Source of the DNA: Neochlamydia sp. S13
GTDB taxonomy: Bacteria > Chlamydiota > Chlamydiia > Chlamydiales > Parachlamydiaceae
Assembly (NCBI RefSeq): GCF_000648235.2
Contig: NZ_AP017977.1
Coordinates: forward strand, 2,418,001-2,482,000
Direction of reading: 5' to 3'
DNA: 64,000 nt
This document shows positions 28,860-38,350 of the stretch, piece by piece; positions within the stretch are counted from its first letter, which is position 1; the number at the start of each line of letters is the position of its first letter. The notes beneath the pieces were generated by a model that was not told the origin of the DNA, did not search any database, and was given only the letters and a program-made list of their open reading frames with translations. The position numbers and the translations under genes were made by a program.

Positions 28860-29405
28860 AATAACAAGTACTTTTTAATTTGGGTGAGCTAAAATGAAAT
28901 AACAAACTTTTAGCCATCTTATCTTTAAACAAGCTTATCTTTAAACAAGTCATCCCCTTTTCTTTCGGCAACTAAGCAAGCTTAAACTAACCTACACATT
29001 TATAACGACAAGGAGCTTCTCTCTTTTTCTGCAGATTGCTATGGCTGGGAGAACAACTTTTTTTGATAGGAAGAAACTGGCGTATTGTATTTCATCATTC
29101 AGTAGAAGAATTAAAACAAGGCATCAAAAAGAACCGTTTTATCTCAAATACAAAGAATCAATTTCATTTTTTAACCAAACCAAAATTGCCGCATCACTTA
29201 ATCCCCAAAACCTGTGGCTGCTCCTAAATGCTTGGAAGGTCTCCGCCCTCTCCTTGAATCTATCTGAAAAAAAACGAGGTAGATTATCTGTGAGTTGTTT
29301 TTCATTGATAAGGATACGAATTCGCTTGACTTGCTTTTTTAATTTTTTTATTGTTGCTTTTAACAGTAAAAATAATAAAAGGTCATCACTACCCAAGGAA
29401 ATAAA
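28860..29405 (+). repeat. F-box/LRR upstream cassette, copy 3
   Basis: Full-length spacer between genes 2 and 3. It keeps an open small frame (29036-29227) ending HHLIPKTCGCS that matches frames at 59599-59793 and 63709-63903. The promoter differs at the -10 box. Confidence 0.75.
29326..29354 (+). promoter_or_regulatory. Promoter of F-box/LRR gene 3 with altered -10 box
   Basis: TTGACT (29326-29331), 17-nt spacer, TATTGT (29349-29354) instead of TATATT; probably weaker than the other copies. Confidence 0.6.
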
Positions 29406-31436
29406 ATGCATCCTATCTCTCCGGCATCTATTGAAAGCTTGCCCAATGAATTGCTGCTCCCTATCTTAGAGGCTTGCGTAGTTCCTTCCTTATTTAGCGT
29501 CTGTAAAAGATGGCATCATCTGCTGGCTTCTGAAGTCATGCTCCCTCTTTATAAGCAAATAGGTAAAGTGCATGTTCCTCAAGGAAATGTTAAGGAGCAA
29601 GCTCTTATTGTAGATAGGATTTATAAGCTAGAAGAAAAGCTTTCTGAAACAGCAAAGGTAAATGCAATCTTTAGGCAAATCTTTACTTTAGCCAAATCTC
29701 TTTCAACTTTAGAATCTAAAGAGAAAACGGAAGGAAAAAGAGGCTTAACGCTGGCTAATTACTCTTCTTATCTCTTAAATATTAATCGCCTTTTGCTTTG
29801 GAAAAAACTTCCTGGTGGGGAAGAATACTTGAGCCGAGAAGAGATTAAGCACTTGCCTCTAGAAAAAAAAGGAGAGCTTCTTAGAGATTGGATTGAAGAA
29901 AATTGTAAAAACATCACGACTTTAGATTTATGGGAAGTAGGCTTGACTTATTTACCCTCAGAAATCGGGCAATTGTCTAAGCTGCAATGGCTTTACTTAA
30001 ATCAAAACCAGCTCACTAACCTGCCTGAAGAAATAGGTCTATTGTCTCAGCTGCAAAGGCTTGAATTAAATCAAAACCAGCTCACTAACCTGCCTGAAGA
30101 AATAGGTCTATTGTCTCAGCTGCAAAGGCTTGAATTAAATCAAAACCAGCTCACTAACCTGCCTGAAGAAATAGGTCTATTGTCTCAGCTGCAAAGGCTT
30201 GAATTAAATCAAAACCAGCTCACCGCTCTGCCTGCAGAAATCAGGCAGCTGTCTAATCTGCTACAGCTTCGCTTAGGCCAAAACCAGCTCACCGCTCTGC
30301 CTGCAGAAATCGGGCAGCTGCCTCAGCTGCAAGAGCTTTACCTAAATCAAAACCAACTCACCAGTCTTTCTGAAGAAATAGGTCAATTGCCTGAGCTGCA
30401 ATGGCTTTACCTAAATCAAAACCAACTCACCAGCCTTCCTGCAGAAATAGGTCTATTGTCTCAGCTGCAAACCCTTGATTTAGATCAAAACCAGCTCACC
30501 AGCCTTCCTGCAGAAATCGGGCAATTGTCTAAGCTGCAATGGCTTTACTTAAATCAAAACCAGCTCACTAACCTGCCTGAAGAAATAGGTCTATTGTCTC
30601 AGCTGCAAAGGCTTGAATTAAATCAAAACCAGCTCACCGCTCTGCCTGCAAAAATAGGACAGTTGTCCCGGCTGCAAGGGCTTTACTTAAATCAAAACCG
30701 GCTCACCGCTCTGCCTGCAGAAATCGGGCGGTTGTCTAAGCTGCAATGGCTTTACTTAAATCAAAACCAGCTCACCGCTCTGCCTACAGAAATCGGGCAG
30801 CTGTCTACGCTGGCATGCCTCGAATTAAATCAAAACCAGCTCACCAGCCTTCCTGCAAAGATCGGGCAGCTGTCTGAGCTGCAAACGCTTAAATTAAATC
30901 AAAACCAACTCACCAGCCTGCCTGCAGAAATAGGTCAATTGTCTCAGCTAGAAGCGCTTTACTTAAATCAAAATCAGCTCACCAGTCTTCCTACAGAGAT
31001 AGGGCGGCTGTCTAGGCTGAAAGGGCTTTACTTAAATCAAAACCAGCTCACCAGTCTGCCTGCAGAAATCGGACAGCTGTCTAAGCTACAATGGCTTTAC
31101 TTAAATCAAAACCAGCTCACCGCTCTGCCTGCAGAAATAGGGCAGCTGTCTAAGCTGCAATGGCTTTACTTAAATCAAAACCAGCTCACCAGTCTGCCTG
31201 CAGAAATCGGGCGGCTGTCTAATCTGCTACAGCTTCACTTAGACCAAAACCAGCTCACCGCTCTGCCTGCAGAAATAGGTCTATTGTTTCAGCTGCAAAG
31301 GCTTAACTTAAGACAAAACCAACTCACTAGTCTTCCTGCAGAAATCGGGCGGTTGTCTTGGCTTACCAAGCTTGAACTAGCAGAAAATCCTTTGAAAGAT
31401 ATCGCCGAAAAAATAAGGCAGCGTTTTCAATTGTAG
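29406..31436 (+). CDS. F-box/LRR protein 3 (21 repeats)
   Basis: 676 aa. F-box at 11-50, then a type 2 linker ([20 protein letters not shown], one residue shorter than type 1 and dissimilar until [20 protein letters not shown]), and twenty-one LRRs from residue 183, with the cap [23 protein letters not shown] units 2-4 are three consecutive copies of LPEEIGLLSQLQRLELNQNQ whose DNA is identical, and a fourth copy occurs further on, which points to recent unit amplification. It shares the longest array with gene 5. Function inferred: host-directed SCF adaptor with an unknown target. Confidence 0.88.
   Translation: MHPISPASIESLPNELLLPILEACVVPSLFSVCKRWHHLLASEVMLPLYKQIGKVHVPQGNVKEQALIVDRIYKLEEKLSETAKVNAIFRQIFTLAKSLSTLESKEKTEGKRGLTLANYSSYLLNINRLLLWKKLPGGEEYLSREEIKHLPLEKKGELLRDWIEENCKNITTLDLWEVGLTYLPSEIGQLSKLQWLYLNQNQLTNLPEEIGLLSQLQRLELNQNQLTNLPEEIGLLSQLQRLELNQNQLTNLPEEIGLLSQLQRLELNQNQLTALPAEIRQLSNLLQLRLGQNQLTALPAEIGQLPQLQELYLNQNQLTSLSEEIGQLPELQWLYLNQNQLTSLPAEIGLLSQLQTLDLDQNQLTSLPAEIGQLSKLQWLYLNQNQLTNLPEEIGLLSQLQRLELNQNQLTALPAKIGQLSRLQGLYLNQNRLTALPAEIGRLSKLQWLYLNQNQLTALPTEIGQLSTLACLELNQNQLTSLPAKIGQLSELQTLKLNQNQLTSLPAEIGQLSQLEALYLNQNQLTSLPTEIGRLSRLKGLYLNQNQLTSLPAEIGQLSKLQWLYLNQNQLTALPAEIGQLSKLQWLYLNQNQLTSLPAEIGRLSNLLQLHLDQNQLTALPAEIGLLFQLQRLNLRQNQLTSLPAEIGRLSWLTKLELAENPLKDIAEKIRQRFQL
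29952..31400 (+). repeat. 69-bp LRR repeat array, 21 units
   Basis: Twenty-one in-frame units in F-box/LRR gene 3; units 2-4 (about 30021-30227) are identical in DNA. Confidence 0.9.
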
Positions 31437-31974
31437 AATGGCCGTAAGTACTTTTTAATTTGGGGTGGGCTAAAATGAAATAAGAAACTTTTAACCACCT
31501 TATCTTTAAGAAAGTAATCCGCTTTTCTTCCCGCAACTAAGCAAGCTTAAACTAGCCTACACATTTTAACGACAAGAAGTTTCTCTCTTTTTCTGAAGAG
31601 TGTTATGGCTGGGAAGACAACCTTTCTTGACTGGAAGAAGCTAGGCATATTGTATTCCATCATGCGGTAGAAGAATTAAAACAAGGCACCAAAAAGAGCT
31701 GTTTTTCTCAAATAAGGCAAAGAATCAATCTCATTTTTTTAGGCAAATCAAAATTGCCGCGTCACTTAATTTCCAAAACCTGTGGCTGCTCCTAAATGCT
31801 TGGAAGGTCTCCCCCCTTTCCTGAATCTATCTGAAAAAAAAAGCAAGGTAGATTATCTATGAGTTGTTTTTCACTGATAAGGATTCGAATTGATTTGACT
31901 TGCTTTTTAATTTTTTTATATTGTCTTTAAAAAATAAAAATACTGAAAAAGTTATTACTACCCAAGGAAATAAA
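31437..31974 (+). repeat. F-box/LRR upstream cassette, copy 4
   Basis: Full-length spacer between genes 3 and 4, with all cassette blocks present. The small frame is interrupted in this copy. Confidence 0.75.
31895..31922 (+). promoter_or_regulatory. Promoter of F-box/LRR gene 4, 16-nt spacer
   Basis: TTGACT (31895-31900) and TATATT (31917-31922) separated by 16 nt; one T has been lost from the spacer relative to the other copies. Confidence 0.7.
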
Positions 31975-33657
31975 ATGCATCCTATCTCTTCGGCATCTAT
32001 TGAAAGCTTGCCCAATGAATTGCTGCTCCCTATCTTAGAGGCTTGCGTAGTTCCTTCCTTATTTAGCGTCTGTAAAAGATGGCATCATCTGCTGGCTACT
32101 GAAGTCATGCCCCCTCTTTATAAGAAAATAGGTAAAGTGCATGTTCCTCAAGGAAATGTTAAGGAGCAGGCTCTTATTGTAGATAAGATTTATAAGCTAG
32201 AAGAAAAGCTTTCTGAAACAGCAAAGGTAAATGCAATCTTTAAGCAAATCTTTACTTTAGCCAAGTCTTTTTCAACTTTAGAATTGAAAGAGAAAACAGA
32301 AGAAAAAAGAGGCTTAACTCTGGCTAATTACTCTTCTTATCTCTTAAATATTAATCGCCTTTTACTTTGGAAAAAACTTCCTGGTGGGGAAGAATACTTG
32401 AGCCGAGAAGAAATTAAGCACTTGCCTCTACAAAAAAAAGGAGAGCTTCTTAGAAATTGGATTGAAGAAAATTGTAAAAACATCACGGATTTAGATTTAT
32501 CTGAAGCAGGCTTGACTTACTTACCCCCAGAAATATGCCAGTTATCTCAGCTGCAATGGCTTTACTTAAATCAAAACCAGCTCACCGCTCTGCCTGCAAA
32601 AATAGGGCAGCTGTCTCAGTTGGAATGGCTTGAGTTAAATCAAAACCAGCTCACCGCTCTGCCTGTAGAAATAGGTCAATTGTCTCAGCTGCAAGGGCTT
32701 TACTTAAATCAAAACCAGCTCACCAGCCTTCCTGCAGAAATAATTCAATTGTCTCAGCTACAATGGCTTCAATTAAGCCAAAACCAGCTCACCGCTCTGC
32801 CCGCAGAAATCGGGCAATTGTCTCAGCTGCAAGAGCTTCACTTAAGCAAAAACCAGATCATCAGTCTTCCTGCAGAAATCGGCCAGCTGTCTCAACTACG
32901 AGTGCTTTACTTAAATCAAAACCAGCTCACCAGCCTTCCTGCAGAAATAGGCCAATTGTCTCAGCTGCAACATCTTTACTTAAATCAAAATCAGCTCACC
33001 AGCCTGCCTGTAGAAATTGGGCAATTGCCTCAGTTACAAAGGCTTGATTTAAGCCAAAACCAGGTCGCCAGTCTTCCTGCAGAAATTTGGCAACTGTATC
33101 AGCTGCAAACGCTTGACTTAAGAGGAAACCAGCTCACCAGCCTTCCTGCAGAAATAGGCCAATTGTCTAAGCTGCAATGGCTTGACTTAAATCAAAACCA
33201 GCTCACCAGCCTTCCCGCAGAAATAGGGCAGTTGTCTCAGCTGCAATGGCTTTACTTAAATCAAAACCAGCTCACCGCTCTGCCTGCAGAGATTGGGCAG
33301 CTGTCTCAGCTGAAAGGGCTTTACTTAAATCAAAACCAGCTCACCAGACTTCCTACAGGGATCCGGCAGTTGTCTCAGCTGAAAGGGCTTTACTTAAACC
33401 AGAACCAGCTCACCAGTCTGCCTGCAGAAACAGGTCAATTGTCTCAGTTGCAATGGCTTGATTTAAGCCAAAACCAGCTCACCGCTCTGCCTACAGAGAT
33501 TGGGCAACTGTCTCAGCTGCAAAAGCTTTACTTAAATCAGAACCAGCTCACCAGTCTTCCTGCAGAAATCGGGCGGCTGTCTAAGCTGCAAACGCTTGAA
33601 TTAGCGGAAAATCCTTTGAAAGATATCGCCGAGAAAATAAGGCAGCGGTTCCTATAA
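31975..33657 (+). CDS. F-box/LRR protein 4 (16 repeats)
   Basis: 560 aa from the ATG preceded by AAGGAAATAAA; an upstream ATG at 31900 is rejected because it overlaps the promoter. F-box at 11-50, type 2 linker like gene 3, then sixteen LRRs from residue 183. The LRR part begins [20 protein letters not shown] and is the sister of that in gene 5 (shared irregular units [28 protein letters not shown] and NQVAS), although the linkers are of different types. The C-terminus is shortened to IRQRFL and followed by a 3' flank unlike genes 1-3. This gene and gene 5 therefore form a duplicated pair with an exchanged 5' part. Confidence 0.88.
   Translation: MHPISSASIESLPNELLLPILEACVVPSLFSVCKRWHHLLATEVMPPLYKKIGKVHVPQGNVKEQALIVDKIYKLEEKLSETAKVNAIFKQIFTLAKSFSTLELKEKTEEKRGLTLANYSSYLLNINRLLLWKKLPGGEEYLSREEIKHLPLQKKGELLRNWIEENCKNITDLDLSEAGLTYLPPEICQLSQLQWLYLNQNQLTALPAKIGQLSQLEWLELNQNQLTALPVEIGQLSQLQGLYLNQNQLTSLPAEIIQLSQLQWLQLSQNQLTALPAEIGQLSQLQELHLSKNQIISLPAEIGQLSQLRVLYLNQNQLTSLPAEIGQLSQLQHLYLNQNQLTSLPVEIGQLPQLQRLDLSQNQVASLPAEIWQLYQLQTLDLRGNQLTSLPAEIGQLSKLQWLDLNQNQLTSLPAEIGQLSQLQWLYLNQNQLTALPAEIGQLSQLKGLYLNQNQLTRLPTGIRQLSQLKGLYLNQNQLTSLPAETGQLSQLQWLDLSQNQLTALPTEIGQLSQLQKLYLNQNQLTSLPAEIGRLSKLQTLELAENPLKDIAEKIRQRFL
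32521..33624 (+). repeat. 69-bp LRR repeat array, 16 units
   Basis: Sixteen in-frame units in F-box/LRR gene 4, exactly five fewer than in its sister gene 5. Confidence 0.9.
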
Positions 33658-34230
33658 GGAATGGTATCCTACAAGAGTACTTAGAAGTAACTATCTCTAT
33701 AAAAATGGGCAATAGATGGAAAACAAAAAGAGTTTCATAAAAATAGCCAGACCAAGCTTCGCATAACCTATGCAAACCATCAAATCCTAATGATATTGCC
33801 TTGATAAGTGCTGCTCATAAAGTCGTGCATTGTGAAATAGCCTGCTATAATCTTATCTGTTTCTTCTGGATGCTTGATTAACGTATCTTCAATCCATTTC
33901 ACCGCTTTATAAGCTGAGCTTTCACTAACTCCATAGCTTTGGCTAATATAAAAATAGGTCCTATATTCTCGCATATATTCCAATGCCATCCACAACATGT
34001 TTTCTAGACTTAGTTTATATTTACGCCCACCTTTAATCTTCTTGGCCTTATCGGCTTGCTGTAAAATTTGCACCATTTTATCAAAGGTGGTACGCTTGAC
34101 CCCTGTCAATGGTCGGAAGCGTTCATCATCTAATTTCTCTATCTTATCAAATTTCATGGTGTCTCCTTAAATGTTGAGTCACCATTTTACTAAAGTTTGC
34201 ATTTTATTCCAGTTTCGAAAGAGGTCTATT
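33658..34230 (-). mobile_element. Truncated IS5-type element with duplicated flank, copy A
   Basis: The right ~366 bp of the element at 23830-24745 (33865-34230) is joined to a 200-bp segment of unknown origin (33658-33864). The minus-strand frame 33780-34157 keeps 96 residues of the transposase N-terminus (from MKFDKIEKLDDERF to TLIKHP) and then reads into foreign sequence ending QGNIIRI. The catalytic domain is gone. The same junction recurs at 36571-37142, so the pair arose by segmental duplication after the deletion. Confidence 0.8.
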
Positions 34231-34539
34231 CAGTAGAAGAATTAAAACAAGGCACCAAAAAGAACCGTTTTTCTCAAACAAGGCAAAGAATCAATCTCAT
34301 TCTTTTGGCCAAACCAAAATTGCCGCGTCACTTAATCCCCAAAAGCTGTGGCTGCTCCTAAATGCGTAGAAGGTCTTCACGCTTTCCGTGAATCTATTTG
34401 AAACAAAAGCGCTGATAGATCATTTGTGAGTTGTTTTCATTGATAAGGATACGAATTTGTTTGACTTGTCTGTTTAATTTTTTTATATATCTTTAAAAAA
34501 TAAAAATGCAGAAAAGTTATTCTTACCCAAGGAAATAAA
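34231..34539 (+). repeat. F-box/LRR upstream cassette, copy 5 (5' half replaced by the IS)
   Basis: Starts at CAGTAGAAG immediately after the IS end, at the same base as copy 1 (24746). It keeps the distal cassette blocks, promoter and ribosome site. Confidence 0.8.
34461..34489 (+). promoter_or_regulatory. Sigma-70-type promoter of F-box/LRR gene 5
   Basis: TTGACT (34461-34466), 17-nt spacer, TATATA (34484-34489). Confidence 0.7.
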
Positions 34540-36570
34540 ATGCATCCTATCTCTTCGGCATCTATTGAAAGCTTGCCCAATGAATTGCTGCTCCCTATCT
34601 TAGAGGCTTGCGTAGTTCCTTCCTTATTTAGCGTCTGTAAAAGATGGCATCATCTGCTGGCTTCTGAGTTGATGCCTTCTCTTTATAAAAAAATAGCACA
34701 GCTTCATTTCCCCAAGGGGAAGGCCACTACCCAGCGAACTCTTATGTTAGCTAAAGTTTATCAACTCAATCCTGGACTTACCTCTACTGAAAAAGTTTAT
34801 CAAGTTTTTAAACAAGTTTTTACCTTAGCTAAATCTATTTCTCCTTTAGAATTTAAATGGAAAACAGAGGAAAAAAGGTATTTTACTCTGGCTAATTACT
34901 CTTCTTATCTCTTAAATATTAATCGCCTTTTACTTTGGAAAAAATTTCCTGGTGGGGAAGAATACTTGAACCGAGAAGAAATTAAGCACTTGCCTCTACA
35001 AAAAAAAGGAGAGCTTCTTAGAGATTGGATTGAAGAAAATTGTAAAAACATCACGGATTTAGATTTATCTGAAGTAGGCTTGACTTACTTACCCCCAGAA
35101 ATATGCCAGTTATCTCAGCTGCAATGGCTTTACTTAAATCAAAACCAGCTCACCAGCCTGCCTACAGAAATCGGGCAATTATCTCAGCTGCAAAGGCTTG
35201 AATTAAGCCACAACCAGCTCACCGCTCTGCCTGTAGAAATAGGTCAATTGTCTCAGCTGCAAGGGCTTTACTTAAATCAAAACCAGCTCACCAGCCTTCC
35301 TGCAGAAATAGTTCAATTGTCTCAGCTACAATGGCTTCAATTAAGCCAAAACCAGCTCACCGCTCTGCCCGCAGAAATCGGGCAATTGTCTCAGCTGCAA
35401 GAGCTTCACTTAAGCAAAAACCAGATCATCAGTCTTCCTGCAGAAATCGGCCAGCTGTCTCAACTACGAGTGCTTTACTTAAATCAAAACCAGCTCATCA
35501 GCCTTCCTGCAGAAATAGGCCAATTGTCTCAGCTGCAACATCTTTACTTAAATCAAAATCAGCTCATCAGCCTGCCTGTAGAAATAGGTCAATTGTCTCA
35601 GCTGCAAGGGCTTTACTTAAATCAAAACCAGCTCACCAGCCTTCCTGCAGAAATAGTTCAATTGTCTCAGCTACAATGGCTTCAATTAAGCCAAAACCAG
35701 CTCACCGCTCTGCCCGCAGAAATCGGGCAATTGTCTCAGCTGCAAAAGCTTCACTTAAATCAAAACCAGATCATCAGTCTTCCTGCAGAAATCGGCCAGC
35801 TGTCTCAACTACGAGTGCTTTACTTAAATCAAAACCAGCTCACCAGCCTTCCTGCAGAAATTGGGCAATTGCCTCAGTTACAAAGGCTTGATTTAAGACA
35901 AAACCAGGTCGCCAGTCTTCCTGTAGAAATCGGCCAGCTGTCTCAGCTGCAATGGCTTGAATTAAATCAAAACCAGCTCACCAGCCTTCCCGCAGAAATA
36001 GGGCAGTTGTCTCAGCTGCAAACGCTTGAATTAAATCAGAACCAGCTCATCAGCCTTCCTGCAGAAATCGGGCAACTGTTTCAGCTGCAATGGCTTATCT
36101 TAAACCAGAATCAGCTCACCAGTCTTCCAGCAGAAATCGGGCAATTGTCTCAGCTGCAACGGCTTTACTTAAATCACAACCAGCTCACCAGTCTGCCTAC
36201 AGAAATCGGGCAGCTGTCTCAGCTGCAAACGCTTTACTTAAATCAAAACCAGCTCGCCAGTCTTCCTGCAGAAATTGGGCGGCTGTCTAAGCTGCAAACG
36301 CTTTACTTAAATCAGAACCAGCTCATCAGCCTTCCTGCAGAAATCGGGCAACTGTTTCAGCTGCAATGGCTTATCTTAAACCAGAATCAGCTCACCAGTC
36401 TTCCTGCAGAAATCGGGCAATTGTCTCAGCTGCAAACGCTTGACTTAAGAGAAAACCAGCTCACCAGCCTGCCTACAGAAATCGAGCAGCTGTCTAATCT
36501 GTATCAGCTTGAATTAGCAGAAAATCCTCTGAAAGATATCGCCGAGAAAATAAGGCAGCGGTTCCTATAA
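34540..36570 (+). CDS. F-box/LRR protein 5 (21 repeats)
   Basis: 676 aa. F-box at 11-50 and a type 1 linker almost identical to gene 2 (KKIAQLHFPKGKATTQRTLM), but with the LRR region and C-terminus (IRQRFL) of gene 4. Twenty-one LRRs start at residue 184. A five-unit block beginning [20 protein letters not shown] occurs twice in succession and accounts for the whole size difference from gene 4. A second, shorter block with [20 protein letters not shown] is also repeated near the end. The gene is thus a mosaic of at least two relatives, with a breakpoint near the linker/LRR border. Predicted Skp1-binding receptor; target unknown. Confidence 0.88.
   Translation: MHPISSASIESLPNELLLPILEACVVPSLFSVCKRWHHLLASELMPSLYKKIAQLHFPKGKATTQRTLMLAKVYQLNPGLTSTEKVYQVFKQVFTLAKSISPLEFKWKTEEKRYFTLANYSSYLLNINRLLLWKKFPGGEEYLNREEIKHLPLQKKGELLRDWIEENCKNITDLDLSEVGLTYLPPEICQLSQLQWLYLNQNQLTSLPTEIGQLSQLQRLELSHNQLTALPVEIGQLSQLQGLYLNQNQLTSLPAEIVQLSQLQWLQLSQNQLTALPAEIGQLSQLQELHLSKNQIISLPAEIGQLSQLRVLYLNQNQLISLPAEIGQLSQLQHLYLNQNQLISLPVEIGQLSQLQGLYLNQNQLTSLPAEIVQLSQLQWLQLSQNQLTALPAEIGQLSQLQKLHLNQNQIISLPAEIGQLSQLRVLYLNQNQLTSLPAEIGQLPQLQRLDLRQNQVASLPVEIGQLSQLQWLELNQNQLTSLPAEIGQLSQLQTLELNQNQLISLPAEIGQLFQLQWLILNQNQLTSLPAEIGQLSQLQRLYLNHNQLTSLPTEIGQLSQLQTLYLNQNQLASLPAEIGRLSKLQTLYLNQNQLISLPAEIGQLFQLQWLILNQNQLTSLPAEIGQLSQLQTLDLRENQLTSLPTEIEQLSNLYQLELAENPLKDIAEKIRQRFL
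35089..36537 (+). repeat. 69-bp LRR repeat array, 21 units with an internal 5-unit (345-bp) duplication
   Basis: Units 3-7 and 8-12 are near-identical blocks. The array is otherwise collinear with that of gene 4. Confidence 0.9.
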
Positions 36571-37142
36571 GGAATGGTATCCTACAAGAGTACTTAGAAG
36601 TAACTATTTCTATAAAAATGGGCAATAGATGGAAAACAAAAAGAGTTTCATAAAAATAGCCAGACCAAGCTTCGCATAACCTATGCAAACCATCAAATCC
36701 TAATGATATTGCCTTGATAAGTGCTGCTCATAAAGTCGTGCATTGTGAAATAGCCTGCTATAATCTTATCTGTTTCTTCTGGATGCTTGATTAACGTATC
36801 TTCAATCCATTTCACCGCTTTATAAGCTGAGCTTTCACTAATTCCATAGCTTTGGCTAATATGAAAATAGGTCCTATATTCGCGCATATATTCCAAGGCC
36901 ATCAACAACATGTCTTTTAGACTTAGTTTATATTTACGCCCACCTTTAATCTTCTTGGCCTTATCGGCTTGCTGTAAAATTTGCACCATTTTATCAAAGG
37001 TGGTACGCTTGACCCCTGTCAATCGTCGGAAGCGTTCATCATCTAATTTCTCTATCTTATCAAATTTCATGGTGTCTCCTTAAATGTTGAGTCACCATTT
37101 TACTAAAATTTGCATTTTATTTCAGTTTCGAAAGAGGTCTAA
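36571..37142 (-). mobile_element. Truncated IS5-type element with duplicated flank, copy B
   Basis: Almost identical to 33658-34230, including the junction to non-IS sequence at about 36778 and a 125-aa minus-strand frame (36693-37070). Its right end GAAAGAGGTCT is followed by unrelated sequence (AATATATGATTAAG), not by an LRR cassette, so it marks the edge of the LRR array. The 37143-37609 stretch beyond it has no gene that can be supported. Confidence 0.8.
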
Positions 37143-37609
37143 TATATGATTAAGCAAATACAAACTCTACAAATTACTTTATTTATCAAGAAATAATTGA
37201 TACCCCGTGACGGCTTACTTTCAAACATATACCTAAGCTTAATTTCTTTTTTAACGTAACAAGTTAGCCGGTAAACTTGTGAAAAGCTCGCATGAAGAAA
37301 AGAGGCTTCCCTAAGATGAAAGAGGGAATCGTTAAATTATTTTACTTTCTTTGATTTTGTTAAAATATCCTGGCAGGTGTGCTTATTACCAACTATTGAA
37401 CTTATAAGGTGTAAAAGTTAAAACTTGAAAATATAAATAAGCACAACTTTTCAGCAAATCAAAAACACCCGTCTCTTAAATATTTATAAATTTTTTTATC
37501 CTGCCAAGAATGTAGAGGTTTTAAACTTAAGAAATCCAGTAGACAAGTTTTTTATAGAAAATATAAAGTGTTTTAACCCTTATAACTTGTGCCCATAAAG
37601 GAAATAATC

Positions 37610-38350
37610 ATGCAGCATGTGAAATGGATAGTATTTTTAGTGGCTGTCTGTTGGTTTACTTTTTTTGTAGGCCTCAGATCAAACACCATTCGATCCTTAC
37701 TTATTCTTCCTTCTAAAGAAAGTGTGAGAGCTGGTGAATTCAATCCTACCTTTTATAGAAGAAATGCTTTCCAAGAAAGCGCTTTAGCTCACAAATTACT
37801 AGATGGGCTAAGAGGAATTGAAATTGGAGGTTCTGCCCATAACCCTTTTGGATTAAAAACTCTTAATGTCGATTATAGCGACGAGCTTTCCACACCTTTC
37901 AAAAGAGCAGAGGAAAAGACAGCAGGACATGCCTTGAAAGTTGACATAGTGGCAAGCGGAGATAATCTCCCTTTTAAGGATAATGCATTTGACTTTGTAA
38001 TCAATTCTCATGTCATTGAGCATTTTTTTGATCCTATAAAAGCTATCAAGGAATGGCTGCGCGTCGTAAAGCCAGGAGGATATGTTTATATGATTATTCC
38101 TCATAAAGAGCGGACCTTTGATAAAAATAGACCACGTACTTCTTTAGAGGAAATTATCTATCGTCATGAACATTTGACTGCCCCTAAAGAAGACGATCAC
38201 CATCATTGGTCAGTTTGGGTTACTCAAGATATGCTAGATATATGCAAGCATTATGGCTGGGAGGTAGTAGCTGTCCAAGACATCGATGACAAAGTAGGCA
38301 ATGGATTTACAGTAGTAGTAAGAAAAGGCGAGGAAATCAGAAACTTATGA
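37610..38350 (+). CDS. Membrane-anchored SAM-dependent methyltransferase (class I)
   Basis: 246 aa. An N-terminal hydrophobic segment (WIVFLVAVCWFTFFVGL, ~5-21) probably anchors it in the inner membrane. The catalytic part follows the methyltransferase type 11 pattern: GIEIGGSAHNPFG as the SAM-binding loop, LPFKDNAFDFVINSHVIEHF around the acidic motif, and EWLRVVKPGGYVYMIIPHKE. The start with AAGGAA ahead (37598-37603) is preferred to an in-frame GTG at 37589. It is the first gene of the polysaccharide island and overlaps the next gene by ATGA, so the two are translationally coupled. The acceptor is probably a sugar, as in other surface-glycan clusters, but this is inference. Confidence 0.85.
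   Translation: MQHVKWIVFLVAVCWFTFFVGLRSNTIRSLLILPSKESVRAGEFNPTFYRRNAFQESALAHKLLDGLRGIEIGGSAHNPFGLKTLNVDYSDELSTPFKRAEEKTAGHALKVDIVASGDNLPFKDNAFDFVINSHVIEHFFDPIKAIKEWLRVVKPGGYVYMIIPHKERTFDKNRPRTSLEEIIYRHEHLTAPKEDDHHHWSVWVTQDMLDICKHYGWEVVAVQDIDDKVGNGFTVVVRKGEEIRNL

Noticed and set aside
35331-35891. Long alternative-phase frames rich in LLKSKPAHQ within the F-box/LRR genes (also at 28307-28645, 32763-33047, 33246-33461, 61389-61628)
   Set aside because: They are by-products of the 69-bp period in another phase of the same strand; they have no ribosome sites and their protein repeats only mirror the LRR DNA repeat.
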